DNA from: Methylomonas lenta
GTDB lineage: Bacteria > Pseudomonadota > Gammaproteobacteria > Methylococcales > Methylomonadaceae
Direction: 5' to 3'
Assembly: GCF_001644015.1 (NCBI RefSeq)
Contig: NZ_LUUI01000098.1
Location: 1-64,000 of the forward strand
Length of the DNA stretch: 64,000 nt
Each line of letters begins with the position of its first letter. Positions within the stretch are counted from its first letter, which is position 1. Of the stretch, positions 46,078-56,325 are shown piece after piece. The notes beneath the pieces are model-generated. The model had not been told where the DNA came from. It made no database searches and saw only the letters and a list, made by a program, of their open reading frames with translations. Made by a program: the position numbers and the translations under genes.

Positions 46078-47832
46078 TCAGGTTTTGAAACTACCCACTG
46101 TTGCACGCAATTGATTGGCGAGTGCAAGTAACTCATGACAGGCGTTGGCGGTATTTTTTGCACCTGCGGCGGTTTCTTCGGAAACGTGGCTAATATTGCT
46201 GATATTACGATTAATTTCTTCGGCAACAATTGACTGTTGTTCGGCGGCAGTAACAATCTGGTTGTTCATGTCATTAATCATATCTATTCTTTCGCTAATA
46301 GCTGAAATTGAAACGCCCGCAGAGGCTGCTTGATCAACACTGGATGCAGCTCTTATTCTGCCATTTTCCATAACCGAAACAGCCTGTTTGGCACGGCCTT
46401 GCAATTTTTCTATGGTCTGCTGAATTTCCAGTGTCGAATTTTGCGTGCAACTCGCTAAGGTTCTTACCTCATCGGCTACCACGGCAAAGCCTCGGCCTTG
46501 CTCACCTGCACGCGCAGCTTCAATGGCGGCATTCAGTGCCAACAAATTGGTTTGCTCAGCGATGCCTTGAATCACGCTAAGCACTTGGCCGATGCTGTTA
46601 TTATCGTTTTCAAGGGCGTGAATGACGATGGCGGCATTTTCCACTTCCGATGCCAAACCATTAATGCCGTCAACAGCCTGATTGACTATGCTCTTGCCTG
46701 TCGATGCTTCTATGTTGGCGGTTTCTGCCGCTTCTGATGCCTTGACAGCGTTTCTCGCCACCTCTTGTACCGTCGATGTCATTTGCTTCATTGCATTGGC
46801 GACAAGAGTAGTTTCCTGAAGCTGTCGTTCTACACCTTGTTGAGTGGCCTCAGTGATCGTCGCCAGGTTATTGGAGGCATTGGCTAATTTGTCACTGGTT
46901 TCGCTTATTTCTTCAACTGTTGTAGCGATTTTTTTTACGAATGCATTAAAACTAGCGGCAACCCAGGCAAATTCTGACTTACCCGATGCGGTTAGTCGGG
47001 CGCGTAAATTGCCATCGCCGCTGCTAATTGACTGCAAGTTAAGCGCTAAATCGGTCAATGGGCTGGTAATTATTTTGCTAATGGCAAGATAACCGCTAGT
47101 GCCGATGATAAACAAGGTTATGCAGAGAAAAGTAATGGCGTAATAGAGTGTTTGTTTTAATTCGGTAAAAGCGACGCTAAATGGTGTAATAATTTCGAAA
47201 GCGCCACGCAAATCACCGCTGTGCAAGTTTTCCATCGGGTAACCGAGTATGTCTTGACCATTAGCGTTACCCCAGATAGTTTGCGAAGTATTAGGGGCTC
47301 CATGGCAAAGTTCACATTGTTTAACGATTTTTACCGGTCTGAAGTAACGGATTTCTTGATTTGTTTCGTCGACTATGCTGTATTCAGACAAAGTTGGATT
47401 GCTTTTAAATTTATCGAGTACCTGACGTTCATATTCATCGGGCGAATTTCTCGCAGGGTTACGTGGGTTGAATGCCGGGGCTTTAAAACGAAAACCGCCT
47501 TCTTGCGCTTTTGCCTCGATCACATTCCAAGCGCTGGAGACTGGAATCATGGATATAATAAGCTCCTTACTCACCGCAGGACTATTAGTCTGTGCTATTT
47601 GAATGATTTTTTCTGGTGAGTAGATGTTGTTTTCCCATTTTTTAAGTGAATCATCGCGTATTGACTCTGAAATCAGTAATAACTGGCGGGAGTATTCAAT
47701 CTTGCGCTCGATGAGTTTTTGTTTTTCAAGTTGGGCAAAATAAATCAAAAACGTCACGCTAAGTAGTGTGACAATCGTCATATTGATGGCAACTACTTTG
47801 AAGCCCACCGAATGCCAGTTCATTAAAAACAT
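46078..47832 (-). CDS. Chemoreceptor with DUF3365/haem-type sensor domain
   Basis: A 584-residue methyl-accepting chemotaxis protein. A membrane helix at ~14-32 and another near ~230-250 frame a periplasmic sensor region of the DUF3365 (Tll0287-like) type. It contains CELCH at 173-177, a CxxCH c-type haem attachment motif in [13 protein letters not shown] and a long coiled signalling domain with the invariant [37 protein letters not shown] hairpin follow. It probably reports redox state, O2 or NO to the CheA/CheY system. ATG 47832 has AGGAT upstream. It is last of a minus-strand signalling block. Confidence 0.9.
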   Translation of the reverse strand: MFLMNWHSVGFKVVAINMTIVTLLSVTFLIYFAQLEKQKLIERKIEYSRQLLLISESIRDDSLKKWENNIYSPEKIIQIAQTNSPAVSKELIISMIPVSSAWNVIEAKAQEGGFRFKAPAFNPRNPARNSPDEYERQVLDKFKSNPTLSEYSIVDETNQEIRYFRPVKIVKQCELCHGAPNTSQTIWGNANGQDILGYPMENLHSGDLRGAFEIITPFSVAFTELKQTLYYAITFLCITLFIIGTSGYLAISKIITSPLTDLALNLQSISSGDGNLRARLTASGKSEFAWVAASFNAFVKKIATTVEEISETSDKLANASNNLATITEATQQGVERQLQETTLVANAMKQMTSTVQEVARNAVKASEAAETANIEASTGKSIVNQAVDGINGLASEVENAAIVIHALENDNNSIGQVLSVIQGIAEQTNLLALNAAIEAARAGEQGRGFAVVADEVRTLASCTQNSTLEIQQTIEKLQGRAKQAVSVMENGRIRAASSVDQAASAGVSISAISERIDMINDMNNQIVTAAEQQSIVAEEINRNISNISHVSEETAAGAKNTANACHELLALANQLRATVGSFKT

Positions 47833-47966
47833 ACGGATATCCTGAAATAGTTGTTGATGGTTCTAAGAGCAAACAAATTGGCGGATGGATAATTACGCAT
47901 AGCCGAATCACTTATGTCAGTTAGGTAATGAGGCAAGAAAATAACCTGTCTACTTAAGTTATTAGC

Positions 47967-50513
47967 TTAAGCATAAGAAGCATTTATTGCGTATTTGATA
48001 TTTTCGTTGGTCTGGATAGCAAGTTGCTCAAATTCTAGTAAGGGTAACGGTCTGCTAAAGAGATAGCCCTGAAAGGCATCGCAGCCAATGGACTCCAGAC
48101 ACTGCCGTTGTTCTTGGGTTTCCACGCCTTCAGCGATGACATTTAGCCCCAGATTGTGCCCCATGCCAATAATTGTCTGCGCTATGATGGCGTCATTCCG
48201 GTCGACGATAATGTCGCGCACAAAGCTCTGATCTATCTTGAGTTGACTAAGTGGCAGTTTTTTTAGGTAGCTTAAACATGAATAGCCGGTACCAAAATCG
48301 TCCATTGAGAATTGGATGCCTAACCGTTTTAGTTTGTGCATTTTTTCAATGGTGTCCGCAACATTATCTAATACTAGGCTTTCAGTCAGCTCTAATTTTA
48401 GTTTTGTCGGATTGGCACCCGAATTTAGGATTATTGCACTCACCCGTTCAACGAAATCGGCTTGACGGAATTGTCGCGCGCTGACATTGACCGCAAGATA
48501 TAGATTCTGACTGATTGGATGTTCAGACCATATTTTTAGTTGTTCGCACACTGTTTGTAATATCCAATAACCGATGGGCAGTATCAAACCGGTCTCTTCA
48601 GCTATGGGAATGAATTCGGCGGGTGATATGCTTCCTCTATGAGAATGAGTCCAGCGTAGCAATACTTCCGCGCCAAAAATTTGGTTGTTTTTATCCTGCT
48701 GTGCTTGATAATGCAGGCTTAGTTGATCTAGTTCTTGAGCATGCCGCAGATCGGACTCCAGCGTCAATCGTGACTCCATTAATGCCTGCATTTCAGGATC
48801 AAAAAAACGCAAAGTATTACGCCCCGCGTCTTTGGCCTGATATAAAGCTGCATCGGCACGTTTAAGTGTTTCATCAAACGAATTCTTTTGCTCATTGAAC
48901 ATGCTAATGCCGATGCTTATCGAATTATGGTGTTCTCTATTGTTCAATTGCACGCTTGTATTGACGGCATTGAGGATTTTTTGAGCAATTTCTTCTACAT
49001 GGACTAGCGCCATTCTTTCTATGTGGCCCAGATTTTCAAGTAAGATAATGAATTCGTCACCGCCGAGGCGAGCAACTGTATCGCCAATGCGAACGGATTG
49101 CTCAAGTTGTTTGGCAATATAAATCAGTAATTGATCGCCAACATGGTGACCCATGGTGTCGTTAACAGTTTTAAAATGATCCACATCTATAATCAAAACG
49201 GCACCGTAATGATGATGACGGCTACAATTTTTTAAACACTGTTGCAGCCTGTCTTGCAATAAGCGCCGATTGGGAAGATCGGTCAGAGGGTCATAAAAAG
49301 CCAAACGGTGGATTGCCGCTTGGGCTTCCTTATGCTGGCTGATATCGGTAAAAGCAGCAACATAATTACAAGCGCGTCCATCCGCTCCCGTTACAGCGTT
49401 AATTGTTAACCATTTGGGGTAGATATCGCCGTTTTTGCGTCTATCCCACACTTCACCTTGCCAAAACTTTTCACGTTTTAGCGTTGCCCACATATTCTGG
49501 TAAAACTCCTTGCTATGACGGCCAGATTTTAATATCGAGGGTTTTTTACCGATAACGTCTTTCGGTTGATAGCCGGTAAGTCGGGTAAAGGCTTTGTTGA
49601 CTCTCAGGATAAAATTGTCCTCATCGGTAATCATAATTCCTTCCTGAGTTTCGATGGCGGCCTCAGCTATACGTAACTGGTACTCTGCCTGACGGATGTT
49701 GCTGATATCTCTGCAAATGACAACCATGGCTTTAGGTTGACCATTTTTATGAAAAATGGGCGTTTTGCGTATTTCAATATCGATCAAACGTCCTTCATCA
49801 TTGACGATTTGATCCTCCAGCATGATCAAATGCCCAGCCTGCCAAATATAATCTTCATTCTGGAAAAATTTTGTATGCATTTCCAGTATATCTGACTGTT
49901 GGCTAGCCAGTTCATGATGGGTCTTGCCTTGCCATTCAGCGTTATTCAATCTGAAAAGATGTATGGCATGTTCGTTGGCGATCAACAATCGACCCTTGTC
50001 GTCCTTGAATAATATGGCATCGGGAATTGCCTCGATGAGGCTCATCAGTTTTTGACTCAGGGCTATTAATCTATTTTCGCTATCCTGTAATTTCGACTGA
50101 ATCTTATTCCTAGCTGAAATTTCGTCTTGCAGTTGCTGATGACTGGGTAACTTTAGAGCAATTGGCATCAGTTTAATCAAGAACCCAGCAGCCGTTACCG
50201 AGATTGTAGCCGTTAAGACTTTGATAACCGCATCTATCCAATAAAATGGTAGCCATATAAGGATGATGGACATCAAATGACTGGTTCCGCAGGCCAGGAT
50301 AAATGCACTGAACATCAGATAGATGCTGCGGAATTTTAAATCGTTGCGGTGCTTTACAAAATAAGCCAAAGTAGCTGCGATGGTAAAATAGGCCAGGGTG
50401 ATAAGTGCGTCAGAAATGACATAAGACCAAAGTAGTCCCGGGGTCCATTTGATACAAAACCCGTGTGGAATCATTCCGCTAACGCTGAAGGCATTTAAGA
50501 AAGATACGTTCAT
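47967..50513 (-). CDS. Ethylene-receptor-like sensor with PAS-PAS-GGDEF-EAL
   Basis: An 848-residue protein. Residues ~25-120 are three membrane helices like the ethylene/copper-binding domain of plant ETR1: Asp35, Tyr42, Cys75 and His79 (SDALITLAYF and ACGTSH) match ETR1 D25, Y32, C65 and H69 in identity and exact spacing. Two PAS domains (~150-275 and ~280-395) follow. GGDEF has its intact site (484-488) and a product-inhibition site RIGD (475-478). The EAL domain begins near 600 with EVL (616-618). It could make or destroy c-di-GMP. The signal (ethylene, another gas or copper) is not known. Confidence 0.88.
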   Translation of the reverse strand: MNVSFLNAFSVSGMIPHGFCIKWTPGLLWSYVISDALITLAYFTIAATLAYFVKHRNDLKFRSIYLMFSAFILACGTSHLMSIILIWLPFYWIDAVIKVLTATISVTAAGFLIKLMPIALKLPSHQQLQDEISARNKIQSKLQDSENRLIALSQKLMSLIEAIPDAILFKDDKGRLLIANEHAIHLFRLNNAEWQGKTHHELASQQSDILEMHTKFFQNEDYIWQAGHLIMLEDQIVNDEGRLIDIEIRKTPIFHKNGQPKAMVVICRDISNIRQAEYQLRIAEAAIETQEGIMITDEDNFILRVNKAFTRLTGYQPKDVIGKKPSILKSGRHSKEFYQNMWATLKREKFWQGEVWDRRKNGDIYPKWLTINAVTGADGRACNYVAAFTDISQHKEAQAAIHRLAFYDPLTDLPNRRLLQDRLQQCLKNCSRHHHYGAVLIIDVDHFKTVNDTMGHHVGDQLLIYIAKQLEQSVRIGDTVARLGGDEFIILLENLGHIERMALVHVEEIAQKILNAVNTSVQLNNREHHNSISIGISMFNEQKNSFDETLKRADAALYQAKDAGRNTLRFFDPEMQALMESRLTLESDLRHAQELDQLSLHYQAQQDKNNQIFGAEVLLRWTHSHRGSISPAEFIPIAEETGLILPIGYWILQTVCEQLKIWSEHPISQNLYLAVNVSARQFRQADFVERVSAIILNSGANPTKLKLELTESLVLDNVADTIEKMHKLKRLGIQFSMDDFGTGYSCLSYLKKLPLSQLKIDQSFVRDIIVDRNDAIIAQTIIGMGHNLGLNVIAEGVETQEQRQCLESIGCDAFQGYLFSRPLPLLEFEQLAIQTNENIKYAINASYA

Positions 50514-50762
50514 TCTTTAAGTCTCTGTTAGTATATTAACCTATGTTTATATGGAGCCGATAATCAGGAGCTTAGTGCCGTTTATTCTTACAGCGTTGAT
50601 TAGGACTTGCTAATTTTTTCATAAGTGAGTACCCGGTACGGCAAGGCTGTGGGTCTTCATCATAGGTGAATATCGTGGCGCTGAGAATCAGACGATTCGA
50701 CAGTGAAAGTAAGATATTACAGACAAGCGTGTAGGAATATCCCTACACTGAAAGAATGATAC

Positions 50763-51392
50763 TTACTGTTTCAAGTCTTGTGCATCGTAGTAGCGGATCA
50801 ATTCGGCATTATTGTTGAGTTCCAGCTTTTCAAACAGGCGCGCTTTATGGGTGCTGACGGTCTTGTTGCTGATGGCTAGTTCATGGCCGATTTCATTGAC
50901 GCTTTTGCCACTGGCAAGTAATTGCAATATTTGCATTTCGCGCACGGAAAGCTTCTCGTACAGACTCTTTTGCTGAGAATTATCACTCTCGAAAACTAAT
51001 TTTTCCGCCGTTTTCGGGTCTATGTAACGCCCTCCATTAGCGACTTTGCGAATGGCAAGCAGCAATGTTTCAGGATCGTTATCTTTGGTGAGATAGCCGG
51101 ATGCCCCCGCTTTTAAAGAGCGAGAGATCGTCTGCAATTCGTTATGCATGCTTAGAACAAGAACGGGCAAATCAACATAGAGCGTCCGCAATTGGCTGAT
51201 TAAATCTATTCCGCCGCCGGGCATGGTCAAATCCAGCAGAACCAGCTTAATATCGATTTCCTGCAGCAGATCAAGCAATTCTTGACCTGTCTGGGCTTCG
51301 GCTGCAACCACAATATCTTCTGTAAGGGTAAATAGTTGTTTCAGTCCTCCGCGCATAATGGCGTGATCGTCTGCAAGAATAATGCTGATCAT
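50763..51392 (-). CDS. NarL/FixJ-type response regulator
   Basis: A 209-residue LuxR-type regulator. The receiver domain has acidic pair DD (8-9), phospho-acceptor Asp54 (LLDLTMPGG) and Lys in YLTKDND. Residues ~145-205 are a LuxR helix-turn-helix (LSVREMQILQLLASGKSVNEIGHELAISNKTVSTHKARLFEKL). Its start shares one base with the stop of the upstream kinase gene, so the two form a coupled two-component pair. Target genes are unknown. Confidence 0.92.
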   Translation of the reverse strand: MISIILADDHAIMRGGLKQLFTLTEDIVVAAEAQTGQELLDLLQEIDIKLVLLDLTMPGGGIDLISQLRTLYVDLPVLVLSMHNELQTISRSLKAGASGYLTKDNDPETLLLAIRKVANGGRYIDPKTAEKLVFESDNSQQKSLYEKLSVREMQILQLLASGKSVNEIGHELAISNKTVSTHKARLFEKLELNNNAELIRYYDAQDLKQ

Positions 51393-54300
51393 TATGGCTC
51401 TATTATTGGATTGGTTGGGATACGCACTTGAATCAAGGTGCCGTTACCCGATGCACTGTCTATAGTGGCATCTCCGCCTAACATGAGGGCGCGTTCCTGT
51501 ATGCCTATCAGGCCAAAGGATTTGGTTTTTGTACGCACAGATGGATCAAAGCCTTTGCCGTTGTCATGAATTTTCAGCACATAATAATCAGGATTAGCTG
51601 CGATAGAAATTATCACCCGGCTTGCGGCCGAGTGCCGTAATACATTGGTTAAAGACTCCTGAGTAATACGAAAAACCACGATAGAGCTATCTTCATTCAA
51701 ATTAACAGGCGTTTTTGGCAGGTGCAGTTCACATTCTATGCCGGATTGTTTGGAAAAATCCGAAACTAACCATTCCAATGCCGATGCGATGCCCATTTCG
51801 AGTACCGGTGGACGTAATGCGGTAGCCACGTCCCGGGTAACTTGTATCGTCTTGTCCAATAATTCCATGATGCTATGTATCTGTTCCAGGAGTTGCTTAT
51901 TGTTGTCGGCAAACTTAATCCGCAGTAACGAAATCTGCATGCGCAAAGCGCTGAGCATCTGGCCCAGTTCATCATGTACTTCCAGAGCGATGCGTTTACG
52001 TTCATCTTCTTTAGCTTTTTCGCAGCTGGCAGCAAGTTGGCGTATTTGCAAGCGAGAGTATTCTAGGTTCTGTTCTACCACCTTGAGTTCGGTAATGTCC
52101 TGAACGGTACCTAAGCCACGCAATAACTGGCCATCATCGGATAATATAAGTTCAGCACATTCCCTTAACCATTTAATTTTGCCATTTACTAAAATACGAT
52201 GTTGGATATCATATCGTTCTCCTTGTTTAGCAGCCTGCCATGCCTTATCTACCGCGGCTTGGTCTTCCGGATAAATGAGGGCTAAAAAGTCTTGATAGGC
52301 TAGCGGTTTATCGATAGGAATTTCAAAAATCCGATAGCACTCGTCCGACCATTCAATAATATTGTTGACGATATCGATCGACCAGCTTCCCAGGAGTGCC
52401 TGGGTTTGGGCTTGGGCTAGATGAGCCTTTTTTTCGCGCAGGGCTGTTTCAATTTGTTTGAATGGGGTGATGTCTATATTAATCCCGACGATTTTATCTA
52501 ATTCGCCATTGTCGTTGTAACCCGCAATCGCAGCCGCCTGAATGTAACGTAACACCCCATCGTTCTGACGATGGATACGGAATTCCCAGTGTATCTCATG
52601 TGTTGCACCCATTAATTGGCGAAGTTTAGAGGTTGTTTTGGGTATATCCTCTCGGAAAACCAATTTTGCCCAGGTTTGATAATCGATGGAGGACTGTTTG
52701 GGGAGGCCGAAAATTTCGTAGTTTTGGTCATCCCATTTAGCTAAGCCCGTGTTTATATCCCATTCGCAGATACCGATAGCGGCTGCTTTGCAGGCAAGTC
52801 GCAGGCGCTCGCTATAATGACTCAATTGTATTTCTGCTAATTTGCGTTGCGTTATATCGTGAGCAGTCCCTTTGGATACTAATGCGTTACCCTGGTCATC
52901 GTAGATGGTTTCGCAGCATTCATTTATCCATTTGATACGTCCATCTGGCATTAACAATCGATGCGTAATTTCGTAAGGCCCACGATTTTCCAAAGATTTT
53001 GTGTATGCCTGATGGACCGAATCCTGATCATCCGGATGAACGTATTCGAGAAAGGCTTCATAAGAAGCATCGAATTCTGATTTGTCGATCTCAAAGATAC
53101 GAAATATTTCATCTGACCAAAAAAGCCTCTTGCTTTTTAGATCAAGTTCCCAGCTGCCCAACTGTGCTATCCGTTGTGCTTCGTTAAGCCTTCTGACGCT
53201 GGTATGCACTAACTCCTGTGCATGATGTGTTTCCGTAATATCCTCACCGATGCTGACAACAAACTCAACTTTGCCGCTTTCATCAAATAACAATGTATTC
53301 GACCAATCGATTAAACGTTGGACACCATTTTTGGCTGTCCAAAAGTTTCTGTAGGTGGCGCGGGATGATATCGGATTATTAATTAATGCCTTAAAAGCAT
53401 TCAGATAAACCGTTTCCCGTTCTTCAGGTACCAGAAACAAATCCCATACAAAGCGGCCTTCTACTTCTTTGAAGGAATATTGCGTTGCTTCTTCACACGC
53501 ATGGTTAAATCGACAAATACGGCCATCTTTATCAAGTACGACTATAAGAGCGCCAGCATTCTCCAAGACGGCATTTAGAAAGTCTCGCTGTCGTTGTAGC
53601 TGCTGGTCAACACGTTTTCTTTCAGTGATATCTATCGCTACGCCATAGATGCCAGTGATTTTTCCGGTGAGATCCCGTTTGACCTGCCCGCGTGCTATGA
53701 TTTTTTTGATAGTGCCATTTGAGTGAATGGCATCCAGATCCAGCTCGTAAGCTTGCCCGGTGTTGAGCGCAGTTTGGACGGCTGCGTTCAACTGTGAATA
53801 ACTCTCAGGGGTATAAATTTTGCTGTGATTTGCATAATTGGGTGGCGGCGTATTTTGATTCAGGCCGAAAATACGGTAGAGCTGGTTTGACCAATGCACG
53901 TTGTCATTAATCGCATCCCACGACCAACTGCCAATATTGGCAAGACTCTGATAGTCTTCAAGTTGACTCGTTAACAAACGCAATTCGTTCGGTAAATGTT
54001 TTTGCTGGGAAATATCGATAAATTCTACTAACCATCCCAGTAAGTTCGCATTCTGGTCAAGCAAAGGTCGGACGCTAGCACTGACAGGTGTGCCTGTTCC
54101 ATCCGGACGTTTGATATGCAACTCGATAGAGCTGGGGATCTCTTCGCTAACTGTGCTGAACAATGGCAGATTAGTAATCCGGCAGGTGCTAATGCCATCA
54201 GTGGAAATTATACCGTACTGTATGCCATATTCTTGGGGAAATGGTTTGGTAAGATCAATTCCATGCAGCAATGTCGCCGCTTTATTTTGAAAGATTACCT

Positions 54301-54409
54301 CAAGGGAAAAATCAACCACCACAACGGCATTTGCAATGTTATTGATTACTCCGTACACCAGATTGAGCTCATCTTCGAGTGTTTTTAATTTGAATCTTTT
54401 TATTGGCAT
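51392..54409 (-). CDS. Six-PAS NarX-type sensor histidine kinase
   Basis: A 1005-residue cytoplasmic kinase without membrane helices. Six PAS/PAC units can be counted, at roughly 10-130, 150-270, 275-400, 410-525, 540-655 and 665-785; several share the words LGSW and RIF. The kinase core is the HisKA_3 class: RKRIALEVHDELGQMLSALR with His812, then an ATPase domain ending with FGLIGIQERALMLGG. It probably phosphorylates the regulator encoded immediately downstream (one-base overlap). PAS ligands are unknown; redox or light cofactors are possible. Confidence 0.92.
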   Translation of the reverse strand: MPIKRFKLKTLEDELNLVYGVINNIANAVVVVDFSLEVIFQNKAATLLHGIDLTKPFPQEYGIQYGIISTDGISTCRITNLPLFSTVSEEIPSSIELHIKRPDGTGTPVSASVRPLLDQNANLLGWLVEFIDISQQKHLPNELRLLTSQLEDYQSLANIGSWSWDAINDNVHWSNQLYRIFGLNQNTPPPNYANHSKIYTPESYSQLNAAVQTALNTGQAYELDLDAIHSNGTIKKIIARGQVKRDLTGKITGIYGVAIDITERKRVDQQLQRQRDFLNAVLENAGALIVVLDKDGRICRFNHACEEATQYSFKEVEGRFVWDLFLVPEERETVYLNAFKALINNPISSRATYRNFWTAKNGVQRLIDWSNTLLFDESGKVEFVVSIGEDITETHHAQELVHTSVRRLNEAQRIAQLGSWELDLKSKRLFWSDEIFRIFEIDKSEFDASYEAFLEYVHPDDQDSVHQAYTKSLENRGPYEITHRLLMPDGRIKWINECCETIYDDQGNALVSKGTAHDITQRKLAEIQLSHYSERLRLACKAAAIGICEWDINTGLAKWDDQNYEIFGLPKQSSIDYQTWAKLVFREDIPKTTSKLRQLMGATHEIHWEFRIHRQNDGVLRYIQAAAIAGYNDNGELDKIVGINIDITPFKQIETALREKKAHLAQAQTQALLGSWSIDIVNNIIEWSDECYRIFEIPIDKPLAYQDFLALIYPEDQAAVDKAWQAAKQGERYDIQHRILVNGKIKWLRECAELILSDDGQLLRGLGTVQDITELKVVEQNLEYSRLQIRQLAASCEKAKEDERKRIALEVHDELGQMLSALRMQISLLRIKFADNNKQLLEQIHSIMELLDKTIQVTRDVATALRPPVLEMGIASALEWLVSDFSKQSGIECELHLPKTPVNLNEDSSIVVFRITQESLTNVLRHSAASRVIISIAANPDYYVLKIHDNGKGFDPSVRTKTKSFGLIGIQERALMLGGDATIDSASGNGTLIQVRIPTNPIIEP

Positions 54410-54851
54410 CTTGAGATTTCCAAAGTGGTTTTATTCAAGGAGTAATTAAGGTAACTGAGGTTTCCCAATTATTGTTAAGCGTAACCTGCACAGTTGGTGC
54501 TGGTCAGCGATTTATTGCAGGGTTTTCGATATGTATAGCAAGCCCTACTTTAATTCGTTTCCCTTTATACGGCACTGACAAAAAAACTGGGAAACTTCAG
54601 TTAAGATAATACCATCCCAATTCTTGGATCAAATAAAGTTTACCTAAATCTGTGACTTCATATGTTACCAGCCCTTTTATTCGCCAAAGTATTCCAAAAT
54701 TGGCTAATTTAAAAGCTCGTCTCAGGCAATCGAGTTTAATGGCTAGAAATTCAGCAAATTAGGCGCTTAACAATAAAGCCATAAGGCGCATATGTTGTGC
54801 GATGGTTGGACAGCAACTTAAGTTGGAGAAAGTCCATCCACAGCCTTGAAA

Positions 54852-54890
54852 AGTTTCCAGTAAAGAGCGTCGAATAGTTTCCAGTTAAAG
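54852..54890. repeat. Paired repeats resembling an IS21 end
   Basis: AGTTTCCAGTAAAG (54852-54865) and AGTTTCCAGTTAAAG (54876-54890) are near-identical direct repeats 24 bases apart. IS21-family ends carry short multiple repeats of this sort. They stand right beyond the istB fragment's end (54898), where an IS21 terminus is expected. Confidence 0.7.
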
Positions 54891-54897
54891 TGTATGG

Positions 54898-55082
54898 TTA
54901 TTGGTTTTCCACCGCCTTTTTTCGTGGTTTAAATCGATAGGAATCTTTGCCTGTTTCCAGGAGTTACAGTGATGAGTGATGCGGTCGAGAAGCCCCATGG
55001 TCATTCTGGTATCGCAGAACATGTGTATCCGCACTGCAACGTTGAGATTGCTGGTGACAATCAAGGATGTTTTTTCATGCAA
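54898..55082 (-). pseudogene. istB: C-terminal fragment of a second IstB
   Basis: Minus-strand sequence reads TSLIVTSNLNV, then DTRMTMGLLDRITHHC, and after a frameshift LETGKDSYRFKPRKKAVENQ with TAA at 54898. These are the closing motifs of IS21 IstB ATPases. The rest of the gene is absent. It differs from the istB wreck at 45.2 kb (TRMTMGLLDRITHH versus TTALLGRLTHH), so the two come from different IS21 elements. Confidence 0.8.
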
Positions 55083-55317
55083 AAGGCTGATGGGAGGAAA
55101 TAGAAATGCCCGCCCGGATATTGGAAATGGTCATTAGTCATGGCTGGATTGCGGTTGTCGTTTAAGACTTGTCCGTTATGGTCTTGAAACGTGTGCTGAT
55201 TTTGCGCGTAAACAATGGCGATAGATGAATTGGTTTGACCATCCGCCATTGATAAGCGTTAGTTTTTCTCTAGCTTTTCAATGCTTGGGGGTATTTCAGC
55301 TTTATCAAAATATAGGC

Positions 55318-56022
55318 TTAAAAGTTAACATTGATATTCGTCATCCAAATATGGTTATATAAATCAGCTGCGCCGTAATTATTTACATACTGGAATTGAT
55401 AGCCAGTATCAACATTTAACTGCGGCATCAGTTTGTAGCCAACTCCAATATAACTGCGATTTTGATTAATGCCGGTTTGTACCGAATGGGATCTTGGGCC
55501 TTGATCAATTGAATTGAAATAAACAAACAATTCGTCGATGGCTATCAGATAAGCTTTGGTTTCCGGTATCGAGTACATAAATCGGACCCGATGCCGCATA
55601 CGATGACCAACATCCCCCTCATCTGCGAAGAATCGCTGCTCGAGACGAAAACGATATTGAAAATTCAATTGCGAGGTCCAGTCATCGATCCATTGCAACT
55701 GTTCCATGATGTCATTGGTTGCCTGTTCAAAATCGGTTTTGTCGTTATATTCTCCTTGCCATGTATAGCCTGCCCACAGTTGCAGTTGCTTGGTTAACTT
55801 ATACCCGAGTAATGGTCTAACGATGATCTGGCTAAAATCAGAATTGTCATTTTTGGTACGGGGCGCCAATTCCAAAAAGGCCAAATAGCGACTACCACCA
55901 AAGTCTGTTTGGTAGGTATTGCTGATCCAAATACTTGAATCATTTTTAGCCGGCTCAGCGTAAGTCGGCAGGGTTGATAGCACTCCGGCAAGCAAAAAAA
56001 AAGATTTTAATTTATTTAGCAA
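55318..56022 (-). CDS. DUF2490 outer-membrane protein
   Basis: A 234-residue exported protein. A signal peptide (FFLLAGVLSTLPTYA) ends near residue 22. Alternating beta-strand sequence follows, with aromatic-rich strand ends (YKLTKQLQLWAGYTWQGEYN, QFQYVNNYGAADLYNHIWMTNINVNF), as in the DUF2490 beta-barrel family. The last residue is Phe, the usual signal for outer-membrane insertion. Function unknown. It lies alone, beside degraded IS sequence. Confidence 0.85.
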   Translation of the reverse strand: MLNKLKSFFLLAGVLSTLPTYAEPAKNDSSIWISNTYQTDFGGSRYLAFLELAPRTKNDNSDFSQIIVRPLLGYKLTKQLQLWAGYTWQGEYNDKTDFEQATNDIMEQLQWIDDWTSQLNFQYRFRLEQRFFADEGDVGHRMRHRVRFMYSIPETKAYLIAIDELFVYFNSIDQGPRSHSVQTGINQNRSYIGVGYKLMPQLNVDTGYQFQYVNNYGAADLYNHIWMTNINVNF

Positions 56023-56325
56023 GGTTTTTCGCCATAATCAAGTTTTAGTTTGGCAAATCATGCCAAGGCAGCGGACAATTCTACAAGCAAATTTTAGAGT
56101 CTCAAAAAATTATCTATTTATTCCGCGTGATTTTAAAAATAATGCTTGATAAGGTTTTTCTCGAAAAATAGCAAAGTCATGACAAAATTTAGCTGGATTT
56201 TTTGAAGCTTTCAGATAAGCCTGATCGCCAGTTCGTTTGTCACACTTTGCTGTGAAATCAATTGCTTTGGTATACTCAGCATCGCTGTTTAATGGCAAAC
56301 GAATGACAATTCAAGGCTGGAAGTT
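56023..56325. other. Divergent gap between DUF2490 and exported protein
   Basis: 303 bases with no gene I can support. A 62-codon minus-strand frame (56110-56298) exists, but it has neither a ribosome site nor a recognisable pattern. Promoters for both flanking genes should lie here; I could not place them. Confidence 0.5.

Larger units (their letters stand above)
54410..55317. other. Gene-free degraded stretch with IS remains
   Basis: 908 bases without an intact gene. Inside it a minus-strand frame (54755 to 54597) gives a coherent 52-residue piece ending QELGWYYLN, preceded by frameshifted sequence; I cannot name it. An istB fragment and IS21-like end repeats follow (listed separately). 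A frame near 55061-55249 reads a polar protein ending FYFLPSAFC and breaks at the istB fragment, so it may be a gene cut by the insertion. Confidence 0.6.

Noticed and set aside
56110-56298. 62-codon frame upstream of the exported protein
   Set aside because: No ribosome site, no recognisable motif, and it occupies the promoter gap of two divergent genes.
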